Positions 35,852-42,979 of a stretch of 64,000 nt of DNA are shown here, piece after piece; the stretch's first letter is position 1; the number at the start of each line of letters is the position of its first letter. This DNA comes from Acidobacteriota bacterium. Lineage in GTDB: Bacteria > Actinomycetota > Acidimicrobiia > Acidimicrobiales > Acidimicrobilacustridaceae. The translations under genes were made by a program, and so were the position numbers. Under the pieces are notes generated by a model. It had not been told where the DNA came from and did no database searches. It worked only from the letters and a program-made list of their open reading frames with translations. The stretch lies in NCBI GenBank assembly GCA_018969405.1, contig JAGWYK010000002.1:1-64000 (forward strand), in the 5' to 3' direction.

Positions 35852-36459
35852 GGCGTCTCGTTCCAATCGGGCCAATCGGGGGCTTCGAGATCGTCGGGAC
35901 GATCGACGTCCCATCCCAATCGTGCATCTTCGATCATCGTGACCGGAAGTCCGAGTCGCTGCGCCTCTCGGGCATGGCGGGCGGCCGAGCCCGGTCCGTA
36001 GGCGAAGGTGAAGCCGGTCGTGGTCGGCAGCGAGATCACGTTGGTGCCGTCCCCATGGCGATCAGGCACGATCACGACCGACTGCGGTCCGCCCCGGACC
36101 ACGGCCTCGAGCACGGTGGTGAGGTCGCGGGCGTGCGGGAGATCGGCATGGGCGACGATCACCCGATCGAACCCGAGACTCGCCAACTCCCCGACACCGT
36201 CGGTCACCGCGGCGTTGAGCCCCCGACCGGGCTTCCAGAGCACCATGGCATCCATCGAGGTCGCCCATCGGGCCACATCATCGTCGTCGCACACCACATG
36301 CACCGGCAGCTCGCCGGCGGCCCGCAGCACGGCGGTGGCCATCGAACGGGCCAGTTCGATGCGCTGGGAGGGTGTGAGCGTGTCGGCGAGCCGGGCCTTG
36401 GCCATGGCGAAGGCCTTCACCGGCAGGAGGACGGCGACGCCGCGGACCGGTGTGCTCAC
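35848..36459 (-). CDS. cofC: 2-phospho-L-lactate / phosphoenolpyruvate guanylyltransferase (CofC/FbiD family)
   Basis: A 203-residue nucleotidyltransferase of the MobA-like fold. It joins GMP from GTP to 2-phospho-L-lactate or, in actinobacteria (FbiD), to phosphoenolpyruvate, an early step of coenzyme F420 synthesis. Visible family segments are VAVLLPVKAFAMAKARLADTL at the nucleotide-binding N-terminus, KPGRGLNAAVTDG, VIVAHADLPHARD and VVIVPDRHGDGTNV with FAYGPGSAARHAREA. GTG 36459 follows TACACT at 7 bp. It is divergent from the gene at 36501 across only 41 bp. The presence of four LLM enzymes in the window fits F420 use. Confidence 0.88.
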   Translation of the reverse strand: MSTPVRGVAVLLPVKAFAMAKARLADTLTPSQRIELARSMATAVLRAAGELPVHVVCDDDDVARWATSMDAMVLWKPGRGLNAAVTDGVGELASLGFDRVIVAHADLPHARDLTTVLEAVVRGGPQSVVIVPDRHGDGTNVISLPTTTGFTFAYGPGSAARHAREAQRLGLPVTMIEDARLGWDVDRPDDLEAPDWPDWNETP

Positions 36460-36466
36460 GGCGACG

Positions 36467-36472
36467 AGTGTA
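36467..36472 (-). promoter_or_regulatory. -10 element of cofC
   Basis: TACACT ends 7 bp before GTG 36459 on the minus strand, inside the 41-bp divergent intergenic gap. Confidence 0.5.
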
Positions 36473-36486
36473 GGGGCGCGTGGCGG

Positions 36487-36492
36487 TAGCGT
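36487..36492 (+). promoter_or_regulatory. -10 element of the glycosidase-like gene
   Basis: TAGCGT ends 8 bp before ATG 36501. It lies in the same 41-bp gap as the cofC -10 element. Confidence 0.45.
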
Positions 36493-36500
36493 CGTCGGCC

Positions 36501-38723
36501 ATGCCCGCAGCCGATGACGAACTCCAGCCATGGTGGATGCACCGCCAGAGCGATCCGTCGTCGCCCGATGTGATCATCGGCGATGCGGCACAGCAGAACA
36601 CGACGCATCGATCCTGGACCCTGCTGGGAACCGTCGGGTCCCCCTCGGCCGCTGCGGTGGATCCCCGAGGTCTGGTGTCGCTGCGCCGCGAGAGTGCATC
36701 CATCGACTGGTGGGTCGGCGCGGATGACCGCTGGCATCTTCCCTCCCGATCGGCTGGTGTGCGGCAGCGCTCGGTCGATGGCGCACCGGTGGTGGAGACC
36801 ATCATGCGGGTGCCCGGCGGCGAGGTCGTGCACCGGGCCTGGGCGGTGGCGGGTGGTGAGGATCTCCCCGGTGGTGCCGTCATCCTCGAACTGCACAACG
36901 CGTCGAGTGTCCCGGTGGCGGTGGCGTTCGCCATCCGTCCGTTCGGGCCGCTGGGGCGGGTGTCGGTCGGCCGCATCGACCTCCACGACACCGTCGTCGA
37001 GGTCGACGGTGCGCCGATCCTCCATCTGTCGCGTCAGCCGTCGCGCCTTGCGGTGGGATCAGCCGAGCTCGGTGACTCCCTCGGCGTCGTGCTGTCGGGG
37101 GAGGCCGGCCCCGACTGGCCCGCCGGTGGCGTGCGCTGTGGCGAGGGTCGGGCCTCGGCCGCGCTGCTGTTCCCGCTCCCGCACACGGCCACCATCCGGG
37201 TCGTCGCCCCGCTGGCCCCGCTCCTCCCGTCGAGCCGCCGATCCCGCTCCACTGCGGTCGGTGCGCCGACCGGGGCGGCCATCGCCTCACTGCCCGGTCC
37301 CGATCGGGTGGTGGCGGGATGGGAGGCGCTGACGCGTCGGGCGCCGCGTCTCGAGCTGCTCGAGCGGCGCGCCCCCGAGGCGCTGGCCGCCGCCCGTCGG
37401 TCCGCCCTTCTGCACGCCGCCGGCGATGAGGTTCTCAGCTGGTCCGAGGGTCCGGTGTCGGTGTTCGACGCCTGCGCTCTCGTCGTGGCGCTCGATCAGC
37501 ACGGGCTCGGTGACGAGGCGGCGCGGGTGCTGATGACCCTCGACGACCGCATCGGGATCACCGGTCGGTTCGAGGGCGAGGAGCGGCGCGTCGATGCCGG
37601 AGCGGCCTGGCTCCATGCGATCGCGCATCACGTGCGATGCGCCGCCGATGTGGTCCTCGCCCGCACCCTCATGGGCGACATCGCCAAGGTCGCCCATCGC
37701 GTGCATCGCGATGTCATGGGAGCCCGGCGCACCCTCGCCACCACCGGACCGCAGTGGGTGGGGTCGAGCGCGGCGACGCGCCTGCATGATCTCCTCTGGG
37801 CCGCCGCCGGCCTCCGGGCCGCCGCTGAGGCGCTGCGCGTCGCCGACCAGCCCGATGCCGCCGCCGAGATCGACTCGTTCCTGGTGCATGTCGAGTCATC
37901 GTGCCGCGACGCGCTCGCAGGACCGATCGGGTCCACCGACGCGCCGGCGGTGCTCGCTGCGCTGGTCGAGACCGACACCGGAGTCGAGGACCCCGAGGTC
38001 GGCGTCGAGCTGCTCGGCCGCCTCGTCGGTTCGGTGCTCGAGGATCATCCCGACGGTGTGGTGTGGTCCCCCGGTCGCGGAGACAGCGTGCGTCTCACCG
38101 TCGCCCTCGGGATCGCTCGGGCCCGTCTGGGTGATCCCGACGCCGTCGCCGCACTGCGCTGGATGCTCGACATCGGCGAGCCCATGTGGGCCTGGCCCGA
38201 CCATGTGCATCCCCGCACCGGTGGTGGCAGCGCCGGCGAGGGTCATGCGCCGGCGTCGACTGCCGCCTTCCTCCGACTGGTGCGGGCCCTCACGGTGCTC
38301 GAGGGCGCAGGTTCCCTCGATGTGCTCCCGGCGGTGCCGGCCGACTGGCTGGGCCGTCCCGTCGAGGTCCACGCCCTGCCCACCCGGCATGGGCGGCTCT
38401 CGTTCGCCGTGCGCTGGCACGGGGCGCGCCCGGCGGTGCTGTGGGAACTGACGCCGGCGCCCGCCGGGACGGGGACCGACGCCTCCGGGCCGGTCTCGCT
38501 GGGCTTCGGTGGACTCGATCCGGACTGGTCCACCACCGAGCTCAGAGGCGAGGCCCTGCTGGTGGCGCCGATGGTCGGGACCGAACCGCAGGCCGATCCG
38601 CAGACTGATCTGCAGGCCGAAGCGCAGGCCGATCCGGCCGCTGATGGGCCCGCCAGCAGCGGCAGCGGACCCTTCCCGGCGGCCGCCACCGAAGGCCCCG
38701 AGGAGGGCGTGTCCTTCGGCTGA
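36501..38723 (+). CDS. Six-hairpin glycosidase-like protein (GH superfamily, function unknown)
   Basis: A 740-residue protein without signal peptide or membrane segment. The N-terminal 260 residues look like a beta-sandwich (SLRRESASIDWWVGADDRW, VAVAFAIRPFGPLG). The centre is helical and Ala-rich like an (alpha/alpha) toroid. The end has the glycosidase-type closing region WAWPDHVHPRTGGGSAGEGH, then LDVLPAVPADWLGRPVEVHALPT and LSFAVRWHGARPAVLWEL, as in GH15, GH63 and debranching-type enzymes. I cannot name the catalytic acids. The last 60 residues are a low-complexity acidic tail with Gln-Ala-Asp-Pro repeats. The codon pattern suits the genome. It could act on glycogen, trehalose or glycolipids, or be non-enzymatic. 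Confidence 0.7.
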   Translation: MPAADDELQPWWMHRQSDPSSPDVIIGDAAQQNTTHRSWTLLGTVGSPSAAAVDPRGLVSLRRESASIDWWVGADDRWHLPSRSAGVRQRSVDGAPVVETIMRVPGGEVVHRAWAVAGGEDLPGGAVILELHNASSVPVAVAFAIRPFGPLGRVSVGRIDLHDTVVEVDGAPILHLSRQPSRLAVGSAELGDSLGVVLSGEAGPDWPAGGVRCGEGRASAALLFPLPHTATIRVVAPLAPLLPSSRRSRSTAVGAPTGAAIASLPGPDRVVAGWEALTRRAPRLELLERRAPEALAAARRSALLHAAGDEVLSWSEGPVSVFDACALVVALDQHGLGDEAARVLMTLDDRIGITGRFEGEERRVDAGAAWLHAIAHHVRCAADVVLARTLMGDIAKVAHRVHRDVMGARRTLATTGPQWVGSSAATRLHDLLWAAAGLRAAAEALRVADQPDAAAEIDSFLVHVESSCRDALAGPIGSTDAPAVLAALVETDTGVEDPEVGVELLGRLVGSVLEDHPDGVVWSPGRGDSVRLTVALGIARARLGDPDAVAALRWMLDIGEPMWAWPDHVHPRTGGGSAGEGHAPASTAAFLRLVRALTVLEGAGSLDVLPAVPADWLGRPVEVHALPTRHGRLSFAVRWHGARPAVLWELTPAPAGTGTDASGPVSLGFGGLDPDWSTTELRGEALLVAPMVGTEPQADPQTDLQAEAQADPAADGPASSGSGPFPAAATEGPEEGVSFG

Positions 38724-38730
38724 ACGCGAT

Positions 38731-38764
38731 CGGTCACGCATGTGCCTTCGGTCACGCCTAAAGT
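38731..38764 (+). promoter_or_regulatory. Promoter region of the second solute-binding protein gene
   Basis: TAAAGT (38759-38764) is a good -10. Two direct copies of CGGTCACGC (38731-38739 and 38749-38757, 18 bp apart) lie over the -35 region and could be an operator. The leader to ATG 38834 is about 65 nt with AAGGAGG. Confidence 0.45.
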
Positions 38765-38833
38765 GTCGGCACCACGATCCGCTCAGGTGCGGAGAGGCGA
38801 CACCATCGGCCGCGGCCGAAGGAGGCAATTCAC

Positions 38834-40510
38834 ATGACATCTCATGCGGGATCCCACCGCTGGGTGAAACTCGGCGCTGCCGCCATCGCACTCGGCCTCG
38901 TGCTGTCTGCGTGCGGCGGTTCCTCGTCCTCGAACAACGAGGCCAACAAGAAGGCCTCCGACGTCACCATCAAGGCCACGAGCGACCCGAAGATGGGTGG
39001 CTCGGTCAAGTTCGGCATCGAGGCCGAGACCGACGGGTTCAACCCCACCACCAACCGTTGGGCAGTGTCGGGCTACATGGTCGGCAACGCCGTGTTCGAT
39101 CCGCTGGCCGCCTATGACGCCAACGGCAAGTGGCAGCCGTACCTGGCCAAGTCGTTCACCCCGAGTGCCGACTACAAGACCTGGACCATCGCCATGCGTC
39201 CCGGTGTCACCTTCTCCGACGGCACCCCGGTCGACGGCGCGGCGGTGGCCAAGTCGCTGAACGCGGTCAAGGCTGATGCTCTGGTCGGCATCGCCGTGCG
39301 CAACATCGCCACGGCCACCGTCGATCCGGCCAACCCGCTCAACGCCATCGTCACCACGGTGGATCCGTGGGCCTCGTTCCCGGCGCTGATGAGCGCGCAG
39401 GTCGGCTACATCGTGGCGCCGGCCCAGCTCGACGCCGCCAAGCCCGCCTCGTCGAACCAGCCGATCGGCTCCGGTCCGTTCATCCAGAAGGAATGGATCC
39501 CGGACAACCGCTGGGTGGGCACGAAGAACCCCAACTACTGGCGTTCCGACGACAAGGGCAACAAGCTCCCGTACCTCGACTCGGTGGAGTTCCGTCCGAT
39601 CGTCGATCCGCAGACCCGGGTGAGCGCGCTGCTCAGTGGTGACATCAACATGATGCAGACCACCGACTGGCCCTCGCTCGACAAGCTGCAGAACGAGGCC
39701 GCGGCGGGCAACATCCAGTTCGCCGGCGATCACGGTGAGACCGAGGAGAGCTTCATCCTCTTCAACACCTCGAAGGCACCGGTCAACGATCCCCGTGTCC
39801 GTGTCGGGCTCGCATGGTGCACCGACCGCGATCAGATCCTCGTGGTGAACGAGACCCCGCTGGATCGGGCCGCCGACAGCCAGTTCGCTCCGGACTCGCC
39901 GTACTACGTGAAGACAGACTTCCCGAACAACGACGTGGCCAAGGGCAAGGCCCTCATCGACGCCTACAAGGCGGAGAACCCCGGTCCGGTCACCGTCGTG
40001 CTCGGCACCACGCCGGTCCCGGCCAACACCGCCACCACGGCACTCATCGCCCAGCAGTGGGAGCGGTGCGGTGTGACGGTCGAGCAGAAGACCACCGAGC
40101 AGAGCAAGTTCATCATCGACGCGGCCACCGGCCAGTTCGAGGCGAACCTGTGGCGTCAGTTCGCCGCCTCCGATCCCGATGGGGACTACCAGTGGTGGAC
40201 CGGCAAGAACGCCACCGGTGCGCTGGCGCTGAACTTCGCCCGCCTCAATGATCAGCAGATCAACGATGCGCTCGACAAGGCTCGTGCCACTCCGGACCAG
40301 GCGGTCCGCAAGGAGGCCTACGCCACCCTGCAGAAGCGTCAGACCGAACTGGTGCCCTACATCTGGCTGGCGCACACCCAGTGGGCCATCGGTGCGGCCA
40401 AGAACATTCGCAACATCACCAACGTGACGCTGCCCGACGGTCAACCGTCCGCCCCGATGCTGGCCGGCTTCGACGGTGCCGTTCGCCTCACCCAGACCTG
40501 GATCGAGTAG
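38834..40510 (+). CDS. ABC transporter substrate-binding lipoprotein, family 5, paralogue of the protein at 18051
   Basis: A 558-residue exported lipoprotein: signal segment AAAIALGLVLSAC with the lipobox Cys near residue 27, an Asn/Ser linker, then the family-5 domain. It matches the protein at 18051 along its whole length, for example EAETDGFNPTTNRWAVSGYM, SNQPIGSGPFIQKEWIPDN and QTELVPYIWLAHTQWA. ATG 38834 has AAGGAGG at 8 bp, a strong ribosome site. A strong hairpin follows at 40534. No permease or ATPase genes are adjacent. The clear promoter, long leader, good ribosome site and terminator suggest high expression. Confidence 0.92.
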   Translation: MTSHAGSHRWVKLGAAAIALGLVLSACGGSSSSNNEANKKASDVTIKATSDPKMGGSVKFGIEAETDGFNPTTNRWAVSGYMVGNAVFDPLAAYDANGKWQPYLAKSFTPSADYKTWTIAMRPGVTFSDGTPVDGAAVAKSLNAVKADALVGIAVRNIATATVDPANPLNAIVTTVDPWASFPALMSAQVGYIVAPAQLDAAKPASSNQPIGSGPFIQKEWIPDNRWVGTKNPNYWRSDDKGNKLPYLDSVEFRPIVDPQTRVSALLSGDINMMQTTDWPSLDKLQNEAAAGNIQFAGDHGETEESFILFNTSKAPVNDPRVRVGLAWCTDRDQILVVNETPLDRAADSQFAPDSPYYVKTDFPNNDVAKGKALIDAYKAENPGPVTVVLGTTPVPANTATTALIAQQWERCGVTVEQKTTEQSKFIIDAATGQFEANLWRQFAASDPDGDYQWWTGKNATGALALNFARLNDQQINDALDKARATPDQAVRKEAYATLQKRQTELVPYIWLAHTQWAIGAAKNIRNITNVTLPDGQPSAPMLAGFDGAVRLTQTWIE

Positions 40511-40533
40511 CAGCAGCGCTCGACCATGCAGTG

Positions 40534-40566
40534 GACGGAGCCCGGCGCCCTGCGCCGGGCTCCGTC
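40534..40566 (+). terminator. Strong hairpin terminator after the second solute-binding protein
   Basis: A 15-bp perfect stem, GACGGAGCCCGGCGC with GCGCCGGGCTCCGTC, around the loop CCT. No U-tract follows; GCGTCC is at 40567-40572. Confidence 0.9.
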
Positions 40567-40601
40567 GCGTCCGCATCCGACCCTCCCACGAGCGCTCCCG
40601 C

Positions 40602-40607
40602 TACCGT
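40602..40607 (+). promoter_or_regulatory. -10 element of rnhB
   Basis: TACCGT ends 7 bp before GTG 40615 with no Shine-Dalgarno sequence. This supports the long form of RNase HII. Confidence 0.5.
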
Positions 40608-40614
40608 CGGTCAG

Positions 40615-41343
40615 GTGGCGACACGGGCAGCATCGACTCGGAAAGCACCGACACGGGCACGACCCATGCGGGCGGCGCTGCGGGGTCGGGCCCCCAGTCT
40701 GAGCGTCGAGCGCGAACTCTGGAGCGCCGGCGACACGGTGGTCGTCGGGGTCGACGAGGTCGGGCGCGGGGCCTGGGCGGGTCCGTTGGTGGTGGGAGCG
40801 GCTGTGGCCCCCAGGGATCGCCGGCCCTATGGGATCCGCGATTCCAAGCTGCTCACCGAGGCCGAGCGCGAGCGGTCCTTCGATCGCATCGCGTCATGGT
40901 GCGAGGCCTGGTCGATCGGTGTGGTCACCCACGAGGAGTGCGATGCCCTCGGCATGTCGGCGGCGCTGCGGCTCGCGGCGCGCCGCGCCCTCGACGATCT
41001 CGGCCCGACGCCCGATCGGGTGCTGCTCGACGGATCCTGGGACTTCGTCGGCGGCGGGCGCACCCGCACGATCGTGAAGGGCGACGCCACCTGTGTGTCG
41101 ATCGCGGCGGCGTCGATCCTGGCCAAGGTCAGTCGCGACCGCATGATGCGGGCCGAGGCCGAGCACTTCCCGGGCTTCGAGTTCCATGCCAACAAGGGCT
41201 ATCCGTGCCCGAGGCATCGCATGGCACTGGCGGCCCACGGTCCGACCACCATCCACCGCCGCAGCTGGTCGTTCATGGACTCGTCACCGTGGAGCGGGGT
41301 GCATCGACTGCCGGCCTTCGATGAGCCCCCGACCCTGTTCTGA
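40615..41343 (+). CDS. rnhB: Ribonuclease HII
   Basis: A 242-residue RNase HII, which nicks RNA embedded in DNA. The first acidic motif is VGVDEVGRGAWAGPLVVGA, followed by IRDSKLLTEAERE. The next Asp is in RVLLDGSWDF, and VSIAAASILAKVSRDRMM with GYPCPRHRMALAAHGPTTIHRRSW completes the family pattern. The 30-residue basic N-terminal extension (TRAASTRKAPTRARPMR) is unusual and depends on the start. GTG 40615 is supported by a -10 at leaderless distance; ATG 40666 would remove most of it. It opens a unit followed by the membrane and Nfu-N genes. Confidence 0.93.
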   Translation: MATRAASTRKAPTRARPMRAALRGRAPSLSVERELWSAGDTVVVGVDEVGRGAWAGPLVVGAAVAPRDRRPYGIRDSKLLTEAERERSFDRIASWCEAWSIGVVTHEECDALGMSAALRLAARRALDDLGPTPDRVLLDGSWDFVGGGRTRTIVKGDATCVSIAAASILAKVSRDRMMRAEAEHFPGFEFHANKGYPCPRHRMALAAHGPTTIHRRSWSFMDSSPWSGVHRLPAFDEPPTLF

Positions 41344-41347
41344 CCTC

Positions 41348-41353
41348 TACCCT
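41348..41353 (+). promoter_or_regulatory. -10 element of the small membrane protein gene
   Basis: TACCCT ends 6 bp before ATG 41360. No Shine-Dalgarno sequence is present. Confidence 0.5.
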
Positions 41354-41359
41354 CGGACC

Positions 41360-41791
41360 ATGACCAGATCGGCACGCGTCATCCTGCTCCTGTTCGTGGC
41401 CTGGACCGCCTTCGTCTGGATCAGCCGCATCTCCAACACCCTGCGCTCCACCACCGAGTCCACCGGGGGCAAGGTCGTCTCCACGGTGCTGTCGATCCTC
41501 ATGCTCGCTCTGGCGGTGGCGGTGCTGACGGTGCTGGTGCGCGGCTGGGCCGGCCCCGTCGGTGCCGGGTCGATCCGGGCGCTGCGCCTCGCTGCGGTGG
41601 TCACCATCGTGGTGTGGGCGGTGCGGGTCCCTCAGATCGTGTTCCTCGACGACGATCCCACCCATGGGGCGGGGTTCAAGATCGTCCATGCCGTGCTGGG
41701 GTTGATCTCGATCCTGTTCGCCCTGGGCCTGCGCCGGGTGGCGGCGAGTCCGTCGCACCGGCCGATGCCCTCGTCGGCATCGGCCTCGTAG
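41360..41791 (+). CDS. Small four-helix integral membrane protein
   Basis: A 143-residue protein with four likely membrane segments: about 6-22 (VILLLFVAWTAFVWI), 40-60 (VSTVLSILMLALAVAVLTVL), 75-97 (LRLAAVVTIVVWAVRVPQIV) and 107-124 (IVHAVLGLISILFALGL). I recognise no catalytic motif and no named family. ATG 41360 lies 6 bp after TACCCT and 16 bp after the rnhB stop. The next gene begins 26 bp downstream. Confidence 0.75.
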   Translation: MTRSARVILLLFVAWTAFVWISRISNTLRSTTESTGGKVVSTVLSILMLALAVAVLTVLVRGWAGPVGAGSIRALRLAAVVTIVVWAVRVPQIVFLDDDPTHGAGFKIVHAVLGLISILFALGLRRVAASPSHRPMPSSASAS

Positions 41792-41817
41792 CGGCTGCAG
41801 GCTACGCTCGCAGGTCT

Positions 41818-42150
41818 ATGGGTCAGCCAGTCACCGTCATCGAGAAGACCTCCCCGTACCCCGATGTGGTGCGCTTCGAGACCAATCGAGCCCTCACCGG
41901 TATGGGACACGAGTCCTACCGATCGGTCGACGACATCAAGGCCGATCGTCCGCCCGATCGCATCGCCCGCGCCCTGTTCGAACACGGAGGTGTGGCGGCG
42001 GTGCATGTCAACGCCAACGTCATCACCGTGCATCTCGACCGGGTCGACGGTGCCACCGGACTGAAGCAGATCATCGAGGAGATCTACATCCACTACCGCG
42101 AGGGCGTCGAGGTGCCATCGCTGGAGGCTCCGGCTCCCGAGGCCGACTAG
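41818..42150 (+). CDS. Nfu/NifU N-terminal-domain protein
   Basis: A 110-residue protein consisting of the Nfu N-terminal domain: KTSPYPDVVRFETNRALTGMG, then SPYP-type turns and RIARALFEHGGVAAVHVNANVITVHL. In full-length Nfu this domain precedes a CxxC iron-sulfur carrier domain, but no cysteine is present here, so this protein cannot hold a cluster by itself. It may be an adaptor for iron-sulfur targeting or have a new role. TACGCT (41803-41808) lies 9 bp before ATG 41818. It lies 23 bp before an LLM oxidoreductase gene. Confidence 0.82.
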   Translation: MGQPVTVIEKTSPYPDVVRFETNRALTGMGHESYRSVDDIKADRPPDRIARALFEHGGVAAVHVNANVITVHLDRVDGATGLKQIIEEIYIHYREGVEVPSLEAPAPEAD

Positions 42151-42173
42151 GCCCCCGATCGGAAGGATCATCC

Positions 42174-42938
42174 ATGGCCCGTTTCAAGGTCGGCATCCAA
42201 CTGCAGCCCCAGCACACCACCATGGACGATCTCCGCACCGCATGGCGCGCCGCCGATGCGATGGGGGCGGACTCCATCTGGACCTGGGACCACTTCTATC
42301 CGCTCTACGGCGAACCCGATGGCGCCCATTTCGAGGGGTGGGTCACCCTGGCGGCCATGGCCGCCGACACCGCGCATGCGCAGGTGGGGATGCTGGTCAC
42401 CGGCAACACCTATCGCAATCCCGAACTGCTCGCCGACATGGCTCGCACCCTCGACCATGTCAGCGGCGGGCGCGCCTCGCTGGGCATCGGTGCCGGCTGG
42501 TTCGAACGTGACTACGACGAGTACGGCTACGAGTTCGGCACCGCCGGATCCCGACTGCGGGCCCTCGAGGAGTCCCTCATGCGCATCCGGGCCCGGCTCG
42601 ACCGTCTCAACCCGGCGCCCATCGGCCCGCTGCCGATCATGATCGGCGGGGGTGGGGAGCGCGTCACGCTGCGCATCACCGCCCAGTACGCCGATCAGTG
42701 GAACACCTTCGGTCCCCCGGAGAACTTCGCCCACAAGAACGCCGTCCTCGACCGGTGGTGCGCCGAGGTGGGTCGCGATCCGGCGGCGATCGAGCGCACG
42801 GTCGGCATCGGCTCCCATGAGCTCGACGCCGTCGAGGCCTATCTCGAGGCCGGGGCCGACCACCTCATCCTGATGACCGGCACGGAGGGGGCCTTCGATC
42901 TGGGGGCGCTGGAGAGGTTCCTGGCCCTGAGGGACTGA
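42174..42938 (+). CDS. LLM-class F420-dependent oxidoreductase
   Basis: A 254-residue luciferase-like TIM barrel, shorter than the other LLM proteins in the window. FKVGIQLQPQHTTMDDL, WTWDHFYPLYGEPDG and VGMLVTGNTYRNPELLADMA are typical of the F420-dependent subgroup, as are LSLGIGAGW-type segments (here ASLGIGAGWFERDYDEYG) and PIMIGGGGERVTLR. ATG 42174 has GGAAGGA upstream. It is likely to move hydride between F420 and an unknown substrate. The stop codon lies 41 bp before the imuA' start, and the SOS promoter lies in that gap. Confidence 0.88.
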   Translation: MARFKVGIQLQPQHTTMDDLRTAWRAADAMGADSIWTWDHFYPLYGEPDGAHFEGWVTLAAMAADTAHAQVGMLVTGNTYRNPELLADMARTLDHVSGGRASLGIGAGWFERDYDEYGYEFGTAGSRLRALEESLMRIRARLDRLNPAPIGPLPIMIGGGGERVTLRITAQYADQWNTFGPPENFAHKNAVLDRWCAEVGRDPAAIERTVGIGSHELDAVEAYLEAGADHLILMTGTEGAFDLGALERFLALRD

Positions 42939-42944
42939 ACCCGG

Positions 42945-42973
42945 TTGCCAGTATCGAACAGGTGTTCGATACT
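42945..42973 (+). promoter_or_regulatory. SOS promoter of imuA'-imuB-dnaE2
   Basis: TTGCCA (42945-42950) and GATACT (42968-42973) are 17 bp apart, the best-formed promoter in the window. The -10 ends 6 bp before GTG 42980, so transcription should start at or next to the start codon. Confidence 0.8.
42954..42969 (+). promoter_or_regulatory. LexA operator (SOS box)
   Basis: TCGAACAGGTGTTCGA matches the actinobacterial LexA consensus (TCGAAC-4N-GTTCGA) exactly. The dyad extends to 42949-42974, with 12-bp perfect arms around GG. It fills the spacer of the promoter and touches its -10, so LexA binding would block RNA polymerase. Confidence 0.92.
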
Positions 42974-42979
42974 GGGAGG

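Noticed and set aside
38765-38833. Leader of the second binding-protein gene considered as a riboswitch
   Set aside because: It is only about 65 nt and I can build no conserved aptamer; it looks like an ordinary leader with a good ribosome site.
42962-42979. GTG 42962 as imuA' start
   Set aside because: It lies inside the LexA operator and upstream of the expected transcription start.
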